This document shows, one piece after another, positions 16,543 to 24,711 of a DNA stretch of 64,000 nucleotides. Position numbers and translations under genes: made by a program. Source of the stretch: Janthinobacterium sp. ROICE36 (GTDB lineage Bacteria > Pseudomonadota > Gammaproteobacteria > Burkholderiales > Burkholderiaceae_D); assembly GCF_002869965.1 (NCBI RefSeq), contig NZ_PEBS01000013.1, positions 1 through 64,000 of the forward strand, in the 5' to 3' direction. The notes under the pieces are model-generated. The model worked only from the letters and a program-made list of their open reading frames with translations. It ran no database searches and had not been told where the DNA came from. Each line of letters opens with the position of its first letter. Within the stretch, counting starts at the first letter, position 1.

Positions 16543-17597
16543 GATGTCATTCCCATCAGTTCAGTTGCAGGTGAAGAAGTAGGTGCGGAAAAAGTGACAG
16601 TGGCAGCCACGCTGGAGCCGCGCACGTGCAGCTCGGGTGCGATGCTGCGCTGCTGGCGCGGCAAGGCGGGGTCGGCGATGCGCGCCAGCAGGCAGGCGGC
16701 CGTGATGTGGCCCAACTCGCGCGTGTTTTGCGCCACGCTGCTCAAGGCCGGATGCACGAAGCTGGCCAGGTCGATATCGTCGAAGCCGACCACGGCCAGC
16801 TCGCCCGGCACGGCAATGCCTCGCTCCGCGGCGGCGCGCAGGGCGCCAAAGGCCATCAAGTCATTGCAGCAGAACAAGGCGTCGGGGCGCTGGCCTTGCG
16901 GCAGCGCCAGCAAGTCCAGCGCGGCCGCATAGCCGCCCGCGCTCGTGAAATCGCCATGGCGACACAGCGCGTCGGCCAGCACCACGCCTGCGTCCGCCAT
17001 GGCGCTGCGCGCGCCCTCGATGCGCTCGTTGGAAATACTCACTTCGCGGGGACCGGCGATGCAGCCGAGGCGCCGGCGTCCCAGTCCCAATAAATGGCGC
17101 GCGGCCAAAGATCCCCCGGCGCGGTTGTCGACGGCCACGGCGTCGATGGACAGGTCGCTGGGCGCGCGGTCGAGCAGCACGGCCGGCACCTTCATCTTGC
17201 GCAGCAATTCGCCATCGCTGTCGGCCAGCGCAGATAAAATCAAGCCGTCGCAGCGCTTGGTCAAGAGCACGTTCAGGTAGTCGCGCTGCTTGACGGGGTC
17301 GTCATCGGAATTGCACAAGATCACGCTGTAGCCGGCCGCGTAGCAACTATCCTCGATGCCGCGCGCCACTTCCGAGAAATACGGATTCGTATTATTCGGA
17401 ATGATCAGGCCGATCGTGCCCGTGCTGCGGCTACGCAAGGAACGCGCCAGCGCGCTGGGCACGTAATGCAATTGCTCCGCCGCCGCCAGCACGGCGCGGC
17501 GCGCCGCATCGCTGACGGGGCGGGTATTGTTGAGGACGTGCGACACGGTGGTAAACGACACCCCCGCCGCCTGCGCCACTTGTTTGATGGTTGCCAT
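16539..17597 (-). CDS. rbsR: LacI-family ribose operon repressor
   Basis: A 352-residue LacI/GalR regulator. The helix-turn-helix MATIKQVAQAAGVSFTTVSH and hinge helix RPVSDAARRAVLAAAEQLHYVPSALARSLRS lead into a periplasmic-binding-like effector domain starting GTIGLIIPNNTNPYFSEVARG, very like RbsR/PurR. It sits inside the operon it should control and is co-transcribed between rbsC and rbsK. The predicted target is the palindrome at 21265-21286 upstream of rbsB, giving autoregulation with ribose as the probable inducer. Confidence 0.93.
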   Translation of the reverse strand: MATIKQVAQAAGVSFTTVSHVLNNTRPVSDAARRAVLAAAEQLHYVPSALARSLRSRSTGTIGLIIPNNTNPYFSEVARGIEDSCYAAGYSVILCNSDDDPVKQRDYLNVLLTKRCDGLILSALADSDGELLRKMKVPAVLLDRAPSDLSIDAVAVDNRAGGSLAARHLLGLGRRRLGCIAGPREVSISNERIEGARSAMADAGVVLADALCRHGDFTSAGGYAAALDLLALPQGQRPDALFCCNDLMAFGALRAAAERGIAVPGELAVVGFDDIDLASFVHPALSSVAQNTRELGHITAACLLARIADPALPRQQRSIAPELHVRGSSVAATVTFSAPTSSPATELMGMTS

Positions 17598-17606
17598 GGG
17601 CCAGTA

Positions 17607-18578
17607 TTATGAACGCTCGCCGCGGCGGCGGTAGGTGTCGAGCACGACGGCGGCGACGATCACCAGGCCCGTGACGATGCGTTTCACGGGCTCGGATACG
17701 CCCACTTGCGCCAGGCCCGCTTCCAGCACGGAAATGATCAACACGCCGATAAACGTGCTGATGACGGAACCGCGCCCGCCCATCAGGCTGGTGCCGCCGA
17801 TCACGACGGCGGCGATCACTTGCAATTCCATGCCCACGCCACCATTCGGGTCGGCCGCTTCCAGGCGCGACACCTGGAACAGGGCGCCCACGCCAGCAAG
17901 CAAACCCATCAAGGCAAACACCAGCACCTTCGACGGCTTCGTATTGATGCCGGACAAACGCACGGCTTCTTCATTCGTGCCAATGCCGATCCAGTGACGT
18001 CCCAGCACCGTGCGCGTGAGCACCAGGTGACCGATGACGACGATGACGATAGCGGCGATGAAGGCGGGCGACAGGCCGAAGACGATTGGCGAGCTGATGC
18101 CCTCAACGGCGCTGCCGATGTATTCCGTGCGCGAATTGGTCACTTGATACGCCAGGCCCCGTGCCATTTCCAGCACGCCCAGCGAAACGATGAACGAGGG
18201 AATGCGCCAGCCGACGGAAATCAGGCCCGTGGTGGCGCCGCACAGGGCGGCGACGAACATGCCCAGCAGGGCCGCGCTCCACACGGGCCAGCCCCAGTGC
18301 ACGACGGCCAGCGACAACACGGAAGCGGCCAGCGCCATCACGGAGCCGACGGACAGGTCGATGCCGCCGATGATCAGCACGAAGGTCATGCCGACAGCCA
18401 TCACAACCAAAGTCGGGATATTGTTCGACAGGGTGCTCAAGGTCGCCAGGGTAAAGAAGTTTTCGCTGGCAAACGAGAACAGCACGCACATGGCCAGCAG
18501 CGCGCCGATCAGGCCCGCATAGTTTTTCAGGTCGGCCAGGCTGCGCTGCAGATACGAAGGAGAGGAGTGGGTGGTCAT
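17607..18578 (-). CDS. rbsC: Ribose ABC transporter permease
   Basis: A 323-residue inner membrane permease with about ten spans. It has the family hallmarks GMTFVLIIGGIDLSVGSVMAL (near residue 65), GIGTNEEAVRLSGINTKPSK (the cytoplasmic coupling loop) and GGTSLMGGRGSVISTFIGV. It forms the channel for ribose with RbsA and RbsB. The gene lies 18 bases behind rbsA and nine bases before rbsR. The N-terminal cytoplasmic tail is short and no signal peptide is cleaved. Confidence 0.96.
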   Translation of the reverse strand: MTTHSSPSYLQRSLADLKNYAGLIGALLAMCVLFSFASENFFTLATLSTLSNNIPTLVVMAVGMTFVLIIGGIDLSVGSVMALAASVLSLAVVHWGWPVWSAALLGMFVAALCGATTGLISVGWRIPSFIVSLGVLEMARGLAYQVTNSRTEYIGSAVEGISSPIVFGLSPAFIAAIVIVVIGHLVLTRTVLGRHWIGIGTNEEAVRLSGINTKPSKVLVFALMGLLAGVGALFQVSRLEAADPNGGVGMELQVIAAVVIGGTSLMGGRGSVISTFIGVLIISVLEAGLAQVGVSEPVKRIVTGLVIVAAVVLDTYRRRGERS

Positions 18579-18596
18579 GGGAATCTTTCCGGCGGA

Positions 18597-20156
18597 TCAG
18601 GCCGCAGCTGGAGTGGAAGTAGGGGTCAAATAGCCGGAGAAGGCGGCCGACAGCAGCGCGTCCTGGCTCCAGGCACCGCGCTCGAAGGTCTCGACGATGC
18701 TGCCCGCGCTCATGACGGCGATGCGGTCGCAGATCAGCATCAGTTCGCGCAAGTCGCTCGACACGATGAGCAAGCCCTTGCCCTGGCGCGCCTGTTCGGC
18801 CAGCACCTGATAAATATCAAACTTGGCGCCGATATCGATGCCGCGCGTGGGCTCGTCGAACAGCATCACGGGGCAGTCGCGGTACAGCCAGCGGGCGATC
18901 ACCACCTTTTGCTGGTTGCCACCGGACAATTCCGCCACCGTTTGCGCGCTGTTGCGCGAGCGGATGCCCAGGCGCTGAATATAGTCGTCGGCCACCGACG
19001 CTTCGGCCGCGTCGTTGAGCCAGCCCAGACCAGCGTGGCTCACGGTATCGAGCGAGGCCAGGGTGGTGTTGACGGCGATGGACTGGCGCAGCAACAAGCC
19101 TTGTCCCTTGCGATCTTCCGTGATCATGGCGATGCCCGCTTTCACTGCCGCCTGCGGCGAGTGCAAGGCGGCGGGAATCTCGCTGTCGCCCAGAAACACG
19201 TCGCCGGCATCGGCACGGTCGGCGCCGAAAATCAGGCGCAGCAATTCCGTGCGGCCCGAGCCGATCAGGCCGGCAATGCCGAGGATTTCGCCGGCGCGCA
19301 AGTCGAACGAGGTGGGGTTGACCACCTTGCCGCGCGCCAGGCCGCGCACGCGCAGCAGCGGCGCGCCGATGGTGCGCCCGCTCAAGTCCACCGCCTCATC
19401 GGCCGAGCGGCCCACCATCAGGCTGACCAGGTCGGCGGCCGAGTGGCCGGCGATGTCGTCGTCGCACACGAGTTGCCCATCGCGCAGCACGGCGATACGG
19501 TCGGCCACGCGCTTGAGTTCTTCCAGGCGGTGGGAAATATAGATGATGCACACGCCTTCGGCTTTCAGACGCTCGATTTGCAGGAACAACAATTCCACTT
19601 CGCGGTGCGTCAGCATGGCCGTCGGTTCATCAAGTACCAGCAAACGGCAGGCACCGATCAGATTGCGCGCGATCTCGATCATTTGCTGGTGGCCAATACC
19701 CAGCTCGCCCACGAGGGTCCACGGGTCGAGCCCGCCCAAGCCCACTTTCTCCATCTGTTCGCGCGCGTCACGTTCGAGACGCGTACGGTCGATGAAGCCG
19801 AAGCGCTGCGGCAGGTTTTTCAGGTACAGGTTTTCCGCGATCGACAGCGTGGGAATCAAATTGAGTTCCTGCATCACCATGCGGATGCCCAGCGCCTCGG
19901 CGGCGGCGCGCGAGGCGGGCTGGTAAGGCTTGTCGTCGAGCAGCATGGTGCCCGTCGTGGCTTGCTCCAGGCCGCAGATGATCTTCGACAGGGTACTCTT
20001 GCCCGCGCCGTTCTCGCCCGTCAGCGCCAGCACCTGGCCAGGGGCGAAGCGCAAGCCCACGCCGCCCAGCACGGGGCCGACATAAGACTTGCCGATGTTG
20101 TCCAGGGTCAATAGAGGGGTGGCGGCCGGTGGCGCCGGGGGGATGTCGGTAGGCAT
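18597..20156 (-). CDS. rbsA: Ribose ABC transporter ATP-binding protein
   Basis: A 519-residue protein with two fused ATPase domains. The first has Walker A GENGAGKSTLSK, a signature in GELGIGHQQM and Walker B LLVLDEPTAML. The second has a degenerate P-loop GLIGSGRTELLR, the signature ELSGGNQQKV and Walker B VMLFDEPTRGID. This is the usual layout of sugar importers of the RbsA/XylG/MglA class. The start is ATG 20156 with GGAG seven bases upstream. A longer in-frame extension would run through the intercistronic hairpin at 20182-20223. It is coupled with rbsC downstream. Confidence 0.95.
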   Translation of the reverse strand: MPTDIPPAPPAATPLLTLDNIGKSYVGPVLGGVGLRFAPGQVLALTGENGAGKSTLSKIICGLEQATTGTMLLDDKPYQPASRAAAEALGIRMVMQELNLIPTLSIAENLYLKNLPQRFGFIDRTRLERDAREQMEKVGLGGLDPWTLVGELGIGHQQMIEIARNLIGACRLLVLDEPTAMLTHREVELLFLQIERLKAEGVCIIYISHRLEELKRVADRIAVLRDGQLVCDDDIAGHSAADLVSLMVGRSADEAVDLSGRTIGAPLLRVRGLARGKVVNPTSFDLRAGEILGIAGLIGSGRTELLRLIFGADRADAGDVFLGDSEIPAALHSPQAAVKAGIAMITEDRKGQGLLLRQSIAVNTTLASLDTVSHAGLGWLNDAAEASVADDYIQRLGIRSRNSAQTVAELSGGNQQKVVIARWLYRDCPVMLFDEPTRGIDIGAKFDIYQVLAEQARQGKGLLIVSSDLRELMLICDRIAVMSAGSIVETFERGAWSQDALLSAAFSGYLTPTSTPAAA

Positions 20157-20181
20157 GATAAAACTCCGCGATAGTGGCGGC

Positions 20182-20223
20182 GGGGCCGGCGCCGCGTACT
20201 CATGAGTACGCAGCGCCGGCCCC
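20182..20223 (-). other. Long intercistronic hairpin between rbsB and rbsA
   Basis: GGGGCCGGCGC and GCGCCGGCCCC, then GCGTACT and AGTACGC, stack into an 18-bp stem with one C-A mismatch and the loop CATG. No T run follows on the coding strand, so it probably acts as a 3' stabiliser or partial terminator for rbsB. Confidence 0.8.
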
Positions 20224-20246
20224 GGCGGGATCAAACGATCAGGCGA

Positions 20247-21206
20247 TCAGGACTTGGCGCCCTTGGCGACCAGTTCGACCTTGGTTTCGATGGCGCCACC
20301 GAGCTCGGCCTGTTTCTTCTTCTGCGCCAGGGCTTTCAGCACGGTCTCGATGCCGAACACGGCTTGCTGCGAACCGAACTGGTCGGCGGTGGCCAGCACG
20401 CGGCCATCGGCCAGCATCGGCTTGATGGCGTTGATGTTGTCGTAGCCGACGACCAGCACTTTGCCCGTCTTGCCGGCCGCCTTGATGGCGGAAATGGCGC
20501 CGATGGCCATATTGTCGTTACCGCACAGCAAAGCCTTGATATTCGGATTGGCGTTCAGCATGGCGGCCGCTACCGTGTTGGCAGGCGCGATTTCCCACTG
20601 GCCCGACTGCACGCTGACGACTTTCGCACCGGCCGCGTTCATGGCGTCCTGGAAACCCAGGGTGCGCTGCTGCGCGTTGTAGGTGGTGGACACGCCTTCG
20701 ATGATGCCGACCTGATCGCCCTTCTTGATCTGCTTGGCCAGGTAATCGCCGACGACCTTGGCGCCTTTGCGGTTATCCGGGCCGACGAAGGGCACGCTGA
20801 TGCCCTTCTCTTTCAGGGCACCTTCGTCGAGCTTGTTGTCGATATTGACGACGATGATGCCCGCGTCGATGGCTTTCTTCAGCACAGGCACCAGCGCCTT
20901 CGAATCGGCCGGGGCAATCACCAGCGCGTTGACGCGCGAGACGATCATTTGCTCGACCAGCTTGATCTGGCTCGACGTATCCGTTTCATCCTTGATGCCG
21001 TTCGACAGCAAGTCGTACTTGGCGGCATTCGCCTTCTGATGCGCCTTGGCGCCGTTTTCCATGGTCAGGAAAAATTCATTGGCAAGCGACTTCATCACCA
21101 GCGCCACCTTCGGTTTGGCAGGTGTCTGCGCCATCGCCGGCATGGCGGGCAAGGCACATACCAGGACAGCGGCGGCAATCATTTTCAGGCGAATACGGGA
21201 TGTCAT
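20247..21206 (-). CDS. rbsB: Ribose ABC transporter substrate-binding protein
   Basis: A 319-residue periplasmic binding protein. The signal peptide KMIAAAVLVCALPAMPAMA is cleaved after AMA. The mature part has VALVMKSLANEFFLTMENGA, the hinge segments ALVIAPADSKALVPVLKKA and NIDNKLD, GIIEGVSTTYNAQQRTLGF, and LLCGNDNMAIGAISAIKAAG with ligand contacts. It fits the ribose/allose/xylose class, and the operon context (rbsD, rbsK) supports ribose. It is the first gene of the operon, with GGAG six bases before the ATG. It is followed by a strong hairpin consistent with higher expression than the permease genes. Confidence 0.95.
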   Translation of the reverse strand: MTSRIRLKMIAAAVLVCALPAMPAMAQTPAKPKVALVMKSLANEFFLTMENGAKAHQKANAAKYDLLSNGIKDETDTSSQIKLVEQMIVSRVNALVIAPADSKALVPVLKKAIDAGIIVVNIDNKLDEGALKEKGISVPFVGPDNRKGAKVVGDYLAKQIKKGDQVGIIEGVSTTYNAQQRTLGFQDAMNAAGAKVVSVQSGQWEIAPANTVAAAMLNANPNIKALLCGNDNMAIGAISAIKAAGKTGKVLVVGYDNINAIKPMLADGRVLATADQFGSQQAVFGIETVLKALAQKKKQAELGGAIETKVELVAKGAKS

Positions 21207-21264
21207 GAGCGTCTCCAGAGTTGTTGGTCAAGCACATATAGATCATGCTTTTATGGAATTTCAT

Positions 21265-21286
21265 TGCGCGCAAACGTTTGCGCGCA
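21265..21286. promoter_or_regulatory. RbsR operator (22-bp perfect palindrome)
   Basis: A perfect palindrome centred on AAACGTTT (core GCGCGCAAACGTTTGCGCGC). LacI-family regulators bind such sites with a central CpG. It lies 59 bp before rbsB. Confidence 0.85.
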
Positions 21287-21290
21287 GCGA

Positions 21291-21320
21291 ATAGTGCCTC
21301 AATGCCACACATCAGTGCAA
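21291..21320 (-). promoter_or_regulatory. Putative rbs operon promoter
   Basis: On the minus strand TTGCAC (21320-21315) and CACTAT (21296-21291) are 18 bases apart, just upstream of the operator, which would then cover the transcription start. The -10 is a weak match, so this is tentative. Confidence 0.45.
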
Positions 21321-21370
21321 GCAAAACTGTATGTGCGGTGCAGCAAAAAAGGGATATCCAGAGGGAAATA

Positions 21371-21395
21371 GGCAGGCCGATGCGATCAGCCTGCC
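21371..21395 (-). terminator. Possible terminator of the EamA transporter gene
   Basis: GGCAGGC and GCCTGCC form a 7-bp stem around an 11-nt loop behind the stop codon. The T run is poor, so this is a weak call. Confidence 0.45.
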
Positions 21396-21414
21396 TGGGA
21401 GAAATGCGCGGAAG

Positions 21415-22296
21415 TCAGGACTTTGTTGCAGGACGGGCACTGGCCCACTGCACGGCCAGCACGCTGGCCAGCACCAGCAGCAAGCCCAGCATCGACCAGT
21501 CCGTCATGGCCTGGCCCAGCAAGGCCCAGCCCAGCACGACAGCCATCAGGGGACTGAGCAGGCCCAGCGAGGAGACGGCCACGGGCGACAGGCGGGCGAT
21601 GCCGCGGAACCACAAGGCATATGCCAGCAGGGCGCCGGCCAGGCACAGGTAGGCGTAGGCCAGGACTTGCTGCTGGGATAAGGCCGGCAAGGGCGCATCG
21701 GCCAGCCAGGCGACGGGCGCCAGCATCAAGCCGCCGAGCAGCAATTGCCAGCCCGTCAGCGCCAGCACGGGCAAGTCCGGCTTCCAGCGCCGCGTCAGAT
21801 AGGTGCCGGCCGCCATGCAGGCCGTGCCGCCCAGCGCGGCGGCGATGCCGATGGGTTCCCACACCGTGCGCGGCGACAACAGCAAAACGCCCATGCCGGC
21901 CACGCCCAGCACGCTGGCCAGCAGCGCCAGGCGGGCCGGACGGCGCCCTTCCACGCTCCAGCCCAGGCCCATCACCAAGAGCGGCTGTATGGCCCCCACC
22001 ACGGCCGCCAAGCCGCCCGGCAAGCGGTAGGCGGCGACGAACAGCAGCGCCTGGAACACGCCGATATTCAGCGCGGAAAGAATCAGCACGCGGCCCCAGT
22101 CGCGCCGCGCGGGCAGGCGCCGCATCAGGAGCAGCAACAGCAAGCCGGCCGGCAGCACGCGGATCAGGGCGGCCGTGAAGGGTCGGTTCGGCGGCAGCAG
22201 TTCGGACGTGAGGATATACGTGGAACCCCAGATCAGGGGCGCCAGCGCCGTGAGCAGAATGTCGCCCCAGGCGGGGCGGGCGGAGGAAGTGGTCAT
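21415..22296 (-). CDS. EamA/DMT-family exporter
   Basis: A 293-residue membrane protein with about ten spans in two EamA repeats. The first starts at APLIWGSTYILTSELLPPN, the second at ALGGTACMAAGTYLTRRW and ends SLGLLSPLMAVVLGWALLGQ. This is the drug/metabolite transporter family (YedA, RhtA, amino acid or metabolite exporters). The substrate cannot be deduced. The promoter region has two 18-bp operator-like palindromes, one covering a TTGACA -35, so it is probably repressed by a MarR-type regulator encoded elsewhere. The Shine-Dalgarno is poor because the proximal palindrome lies next to the start codon. Confidence 0.9.
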   Translation of the reverse strand: MTTSSARPAWGDILLTALAPLIWGSTYILTSELLPPNRPFTAALIRVLPAGLLLLLLMRRLPARRDWGRVLILSALNIGVFQALLFVAAYRLPGGLAAVVGAIQPLLVMGLGWSVEGRRPARLALLASVLGVAGMGVLLLSPRTVWEPIGIAAALGGTACMAAGTYLTRRWKPDLPVLALTGWQLLLGGLMLAPVAWLADAPLPALSQQQVLAYAYLCLAGALLAYALWFRGIARLSPVAVSSLGLLSPLMAVVLGWALLGQAMTDWSMLGLLLVLASVLAVQWASARPATKS

Positions 22297-22301
22297 GCAA
22301 C

Positions 22302-22359
22302 TATCTCGATATTAAGATAAAAATCGAGTGTGGGCGCGAACTATCTTGATGTCAAGATA
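22302..22359 (-). promoter_or_regulatory. Double operator and promoter of the EamA gene
   Basis: Two related palindromes lie 40 bp apart: TATCTCGATATTAAGATA (22302-22319) and TATCTTGATGTCAAGATA (22342-22359). On the gene strand the distal one contains TTGACA (22355-22350), with CACACT as a weak -10 seventeen bases on. The half-site and size fit MarR-type dimers. Confidence 0.7.
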
Positions 22360-22391
22360 AACCAGTCGCTGCGCCTTCGACTGACTAGCGT

Positions 22392-22416
22392 AAAAAAGCC
22401 CGGCATGGCCGGGCTT
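22392..22416 (-). terminator. Terminator of the zinc-ribbon operon
   Basis: On the minus strand AAGCCCGGC-CAT-GCCGGGCTT is followed by six T, behind the last gene of the operon. Confidence 0.88.
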
Positions 22417-22460
22417 CGGGGACTGCGCCAGGCGGCACTCTGTACCGCCGGGTCTGATGC

Positions 22461-23534
22461 TTAATCGCGCACGCGCCGCAGGCTCGTCACCCGCATGCCG
22501 CCCATGCTGATCTGCGCCGTGCTGCCATCGTCGCTGACGATAATATCCATGGCCGCATCGCCCGCGCCTTCCGGCATGATCGTCACGGTATTGCCCTTGG
22601 TGGTAAAGGTGGCCTTGGTCGACGTCCCGTTATTGATCACGCTGTCACTTGTAAATTCCAGGACATTGCCCATTGCCGCCTGCCATTTCCCCACCGCCGG
22701 GTGGCCGCCAAAGCGCAACGCGCTCTTTAGCTTGTCCAGCATGCCCGCGCCTTGCACAGCCGGCACTTTGCCTATCACACCGGTCATGGCCGCCCGGCTC
22801 ATCTGCGCTTCGTCGATGACTTGCCATTGCTTGTCAACCAGCGCCAGCGGCAGTCGCACTTCCAGGTCGCCATCCGGCAAGCGTTGCAGGATCAGCGCGC
22901 GGTCAGCCGACTTGGCGAACCACGCCGCCTCATCGGTCAGCGTCAACGTGGCCTTGGCCATCGCCACTTGCTGTTCGCCCAGGTCGCGCACCTGATCGTA
23001 ACCGCTGACCTTGGCCACTTTCACGCCCTTGGCCACGCACAGCTTGTCGCCGCGCAAGGCGGCCTTGCCCGGTGCGGCCAGCGCGTAGACAAATTGCGAT
23101 TGCGCAACCCAGCCACCGCTGCTTTTCTCGACGGGAGCGCTGTACAACCCGCCACGCACAAGGATATCGAGCCATTGCCGGGTCGAGGTATCGTACGAGG
23201 CCACGCGGATTTCTTCCTTCTGGTACGGCAAGTTGGTAAGGCACAACAACTTGTCGCGCGCCGTCTCGTCGGCCGCCAGATGGGCGTCGATGGCGCGGCT
23301 GAAACTGCTGGCCGAGGCTGCTTCGGGCGCCAGCAACCACGCCAGGGCGCCACCGGCCACGATGAGCAATGCCAGCACGCCGCCGGCGATGATGAGGTGG
23401 CGCCGTTGCACGCCAGCGCCAGCCGGCCTGACCGGCGCCGGTGCTGCCGCGGCAGGCAAGGCATTGCCGCATTCATCGCAAAAGCGCGCCCCCGGGGCAT
23501 AAGCCGTACCGCATTGGATGCAAAAGTGAGCCAT
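22461..23534 (-). CDS. Zinc-ribbon membrane-anchored protein (operon gene 4)
   Basis: A 357-residue protein of unknown function. The N-terminal zinc ribbon has CIQCG and CDECG (Cys5, Cys8, Cys19, Cys22). A Pro/Ala linker is followed by one membrane span (HLIIAGGVLALLIVAGGALAWLL, around residues 46-68). The large remainder would be extracytoplasmic, ending in a region rich in beta strands (STKATFTTKGNTVTIMPEGA). I do not recognise the C-terminal domain. It is the last of four co-directional genes, eight bases behind the preceding one, with a terminator after it. It probably works with the other zinc-ribbon proteins. Confidence 0.85.
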   Translation of the reverse strand: MAHFCIQCGTAYAPGARFCDECGNALPAAAAPAPVRPAGAGVQRRHLIIAGGVLALLIVAGGALAWLLAPEAASASSFSRAIDAHLAADETARDKLLCLTNLPYQKEEIRVASYDTSTRQWLDILVRGGLYSAPVEKSSGGWVAQSQFVYALAAPGKAALRGDKLCVAKGVKVAKVSGYDQVRDLGEQQVAMAKATLTLTDEAAWFAKSADRALILQRLPDGDLEVRLPLALVDKQWQVIDEAQMSRAAMTGVIGKVPAVQGAGMLDKLKSALRFGGHPAVGKWQAAMGNVLEFTSDSVINNGTSTKATFTTKGNTVTIMPEGAGDAAMDIIVSDDGSTAQISMGGMRVTSLRRVRD

Positions 23535-23542
23535 GGTCTGCC

Positions 23543-24646
23543 TTACTTGAGTTTATGCGCGCATTCGCCGCAGAACGCATCGTCGGATGCGACCGGCGCC
23601 TTGCAGTTCGGGCAAGCCGGTGCAGCGGCTGGCGCCGCCGGAGCGGCTGGTGCGGTCGCCTGCTCGGCCAAGGCACGCGCGCGTTCACGCGCTTCCTCGG
23701 CTTTTTTCTTGACCGTGGCCAGGCCGTCGTTCAGGCTCGCTTCCGAAGCGCTGAAATCGACATTGCGCGTAGCGTTCAGGTAAATGATGCACACGCCCTT
23801 GGTAAAGATCAGGCCAGGCACGACGGCCGCAGCCGCCATCAGCAAGCCGCCGCCCAGACCCGCTGCGATGATGTAGCCGGAGCCGCCGCTCAGACCCGAA
23901 GCAAGGGAATACATGTTCATCTGGCCGCCCAGGCCCAGGATGCCAGCCGACATGCCGCTGGTCAGCGACACGCCCGTCCCCAATACGCCAAAGATCAGCA
24001 GCGCCACAAACGAGGTGATCAGGAACAGCAGCACTTCCAGCAAGATCACCGACACCAGCTTGGTGCGCACGATCAGGTTCAGGCGGGCAATGATCTGGAA
24101 CACGCTGGCGCCCGACCAGGCGGCAGGACCGGCCAACGGCAGCATCACGTAAAACAGCGCAAACACCAGCACGCCCAGCACGATGGCCGACAAGGGGAAG
24201 ACGACCGTGTACAGCACGGGGCCGAGCACGGGGATCTTGCAGACGAACAAGATGATGGCGATGGCAATCATGGCCGCCAACACGATCAAAAATTCCAGGA
24301 AGACGACCGCGATCAGGCGATGGCTGGTGACCAGCGAGACGAGCACGGCATCAACCAGGCTCAAGCCCGGTTGGCCCTGCGCATCGCGCATCAGCAGGAT
24401 GCCGACGGCGTTGGAACCGTAAAACATCACCAGGAAAGCCATCAGGCCGCCCAGGAAGGTCAGCAGCATACTGCCGATGCTGCCGGCAATCATCGTCAGC
24501 ACGCCACCGACGAGCACTGCGCCGATGAAGGTCAGGGCCAGCAAGGCAATTGCGCGGAAGTTCTTGATGGCATCGGTCGCTTCGATCAGCGAACCCACGG
24601 CGGAGGAAAAGGGAAAAGGTTGATGTGCTTCTGTGGAAATGGTCAT
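23543..24646 (-). CDS. Polytopic membrane protein with C-terminal zinc ribbon (operon gene 3)
   Basis: A 367-residue protein with about six to eight membrane spans in the first 290 residues (for example ALLALTFIGAVLVGGVLTMI, LIAVVFLEFLIVLAAMIAIAIILFV). A short amphipathic Lys/Glu-rich helix follows (VKKKAEEARERARALAEQ), then a Pro/Ala linker and the C-terminal zinc ribbon CPNCKAPVASDDAFCGEC. No family name is recognised. The zinc ribbon at the opposite end from its neighbours suggests a shared cytosolic metal-binding module in a membrane complex. The gap to gene 2 is 65 bases. Confidence 0.85.
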   Translation of the reverse strand: MTISTEAHQPFPFSSAVGSLIEATDAIKNFRAIALLALTFIGAVLVGGVLTMIAGSIGSMLLTFLGGLMAFLVMFYGSNAVGILLMRDAQGQPGLSLVDAVLVSLVTSHRLIAVVFLEFLIVLAAMIAIAIILFVCKIPVLGPVLYTVVFPLSAIVLGVLVFALFYVMLPLAGPAAWSGASVFQIIARLNLIVRTKLVSVILLEVLLFLITSFVALLIFGVLGTGVSLTSGMSAGILGLGGQMNMYSLASGLSGGSGYIIAAGLGGGLLMAAAAVVPGLIFTKGVCIIYLNATRNVDFSASEASLNDGLATVKKKAEEARERARALAEQATAPAAPAAPAAAPACPNCKAPVASDDAFCGECAHKLK

Positions 24647-24711
24647 GTCTGGCCTGAAAGGGGGAAATCGGGATGGGACGGCCTGCCTGGCCGCCCCGTG
24701 GTATTGCTGTG

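Noticed and set aside
17706..20114. An 802-codon plus-strand frame across rbsC and rbsA
   Set aside because: It is an antisense shadow of well-conserved transporter genes and its composition is artefactual.
21386..22300. Alternative minus-strand frame across the EamA gene
   Set aside because: The product is Arg/Gly/Ala-rich without membrane spans, while the other frame gives ten spans and EamA repeats.
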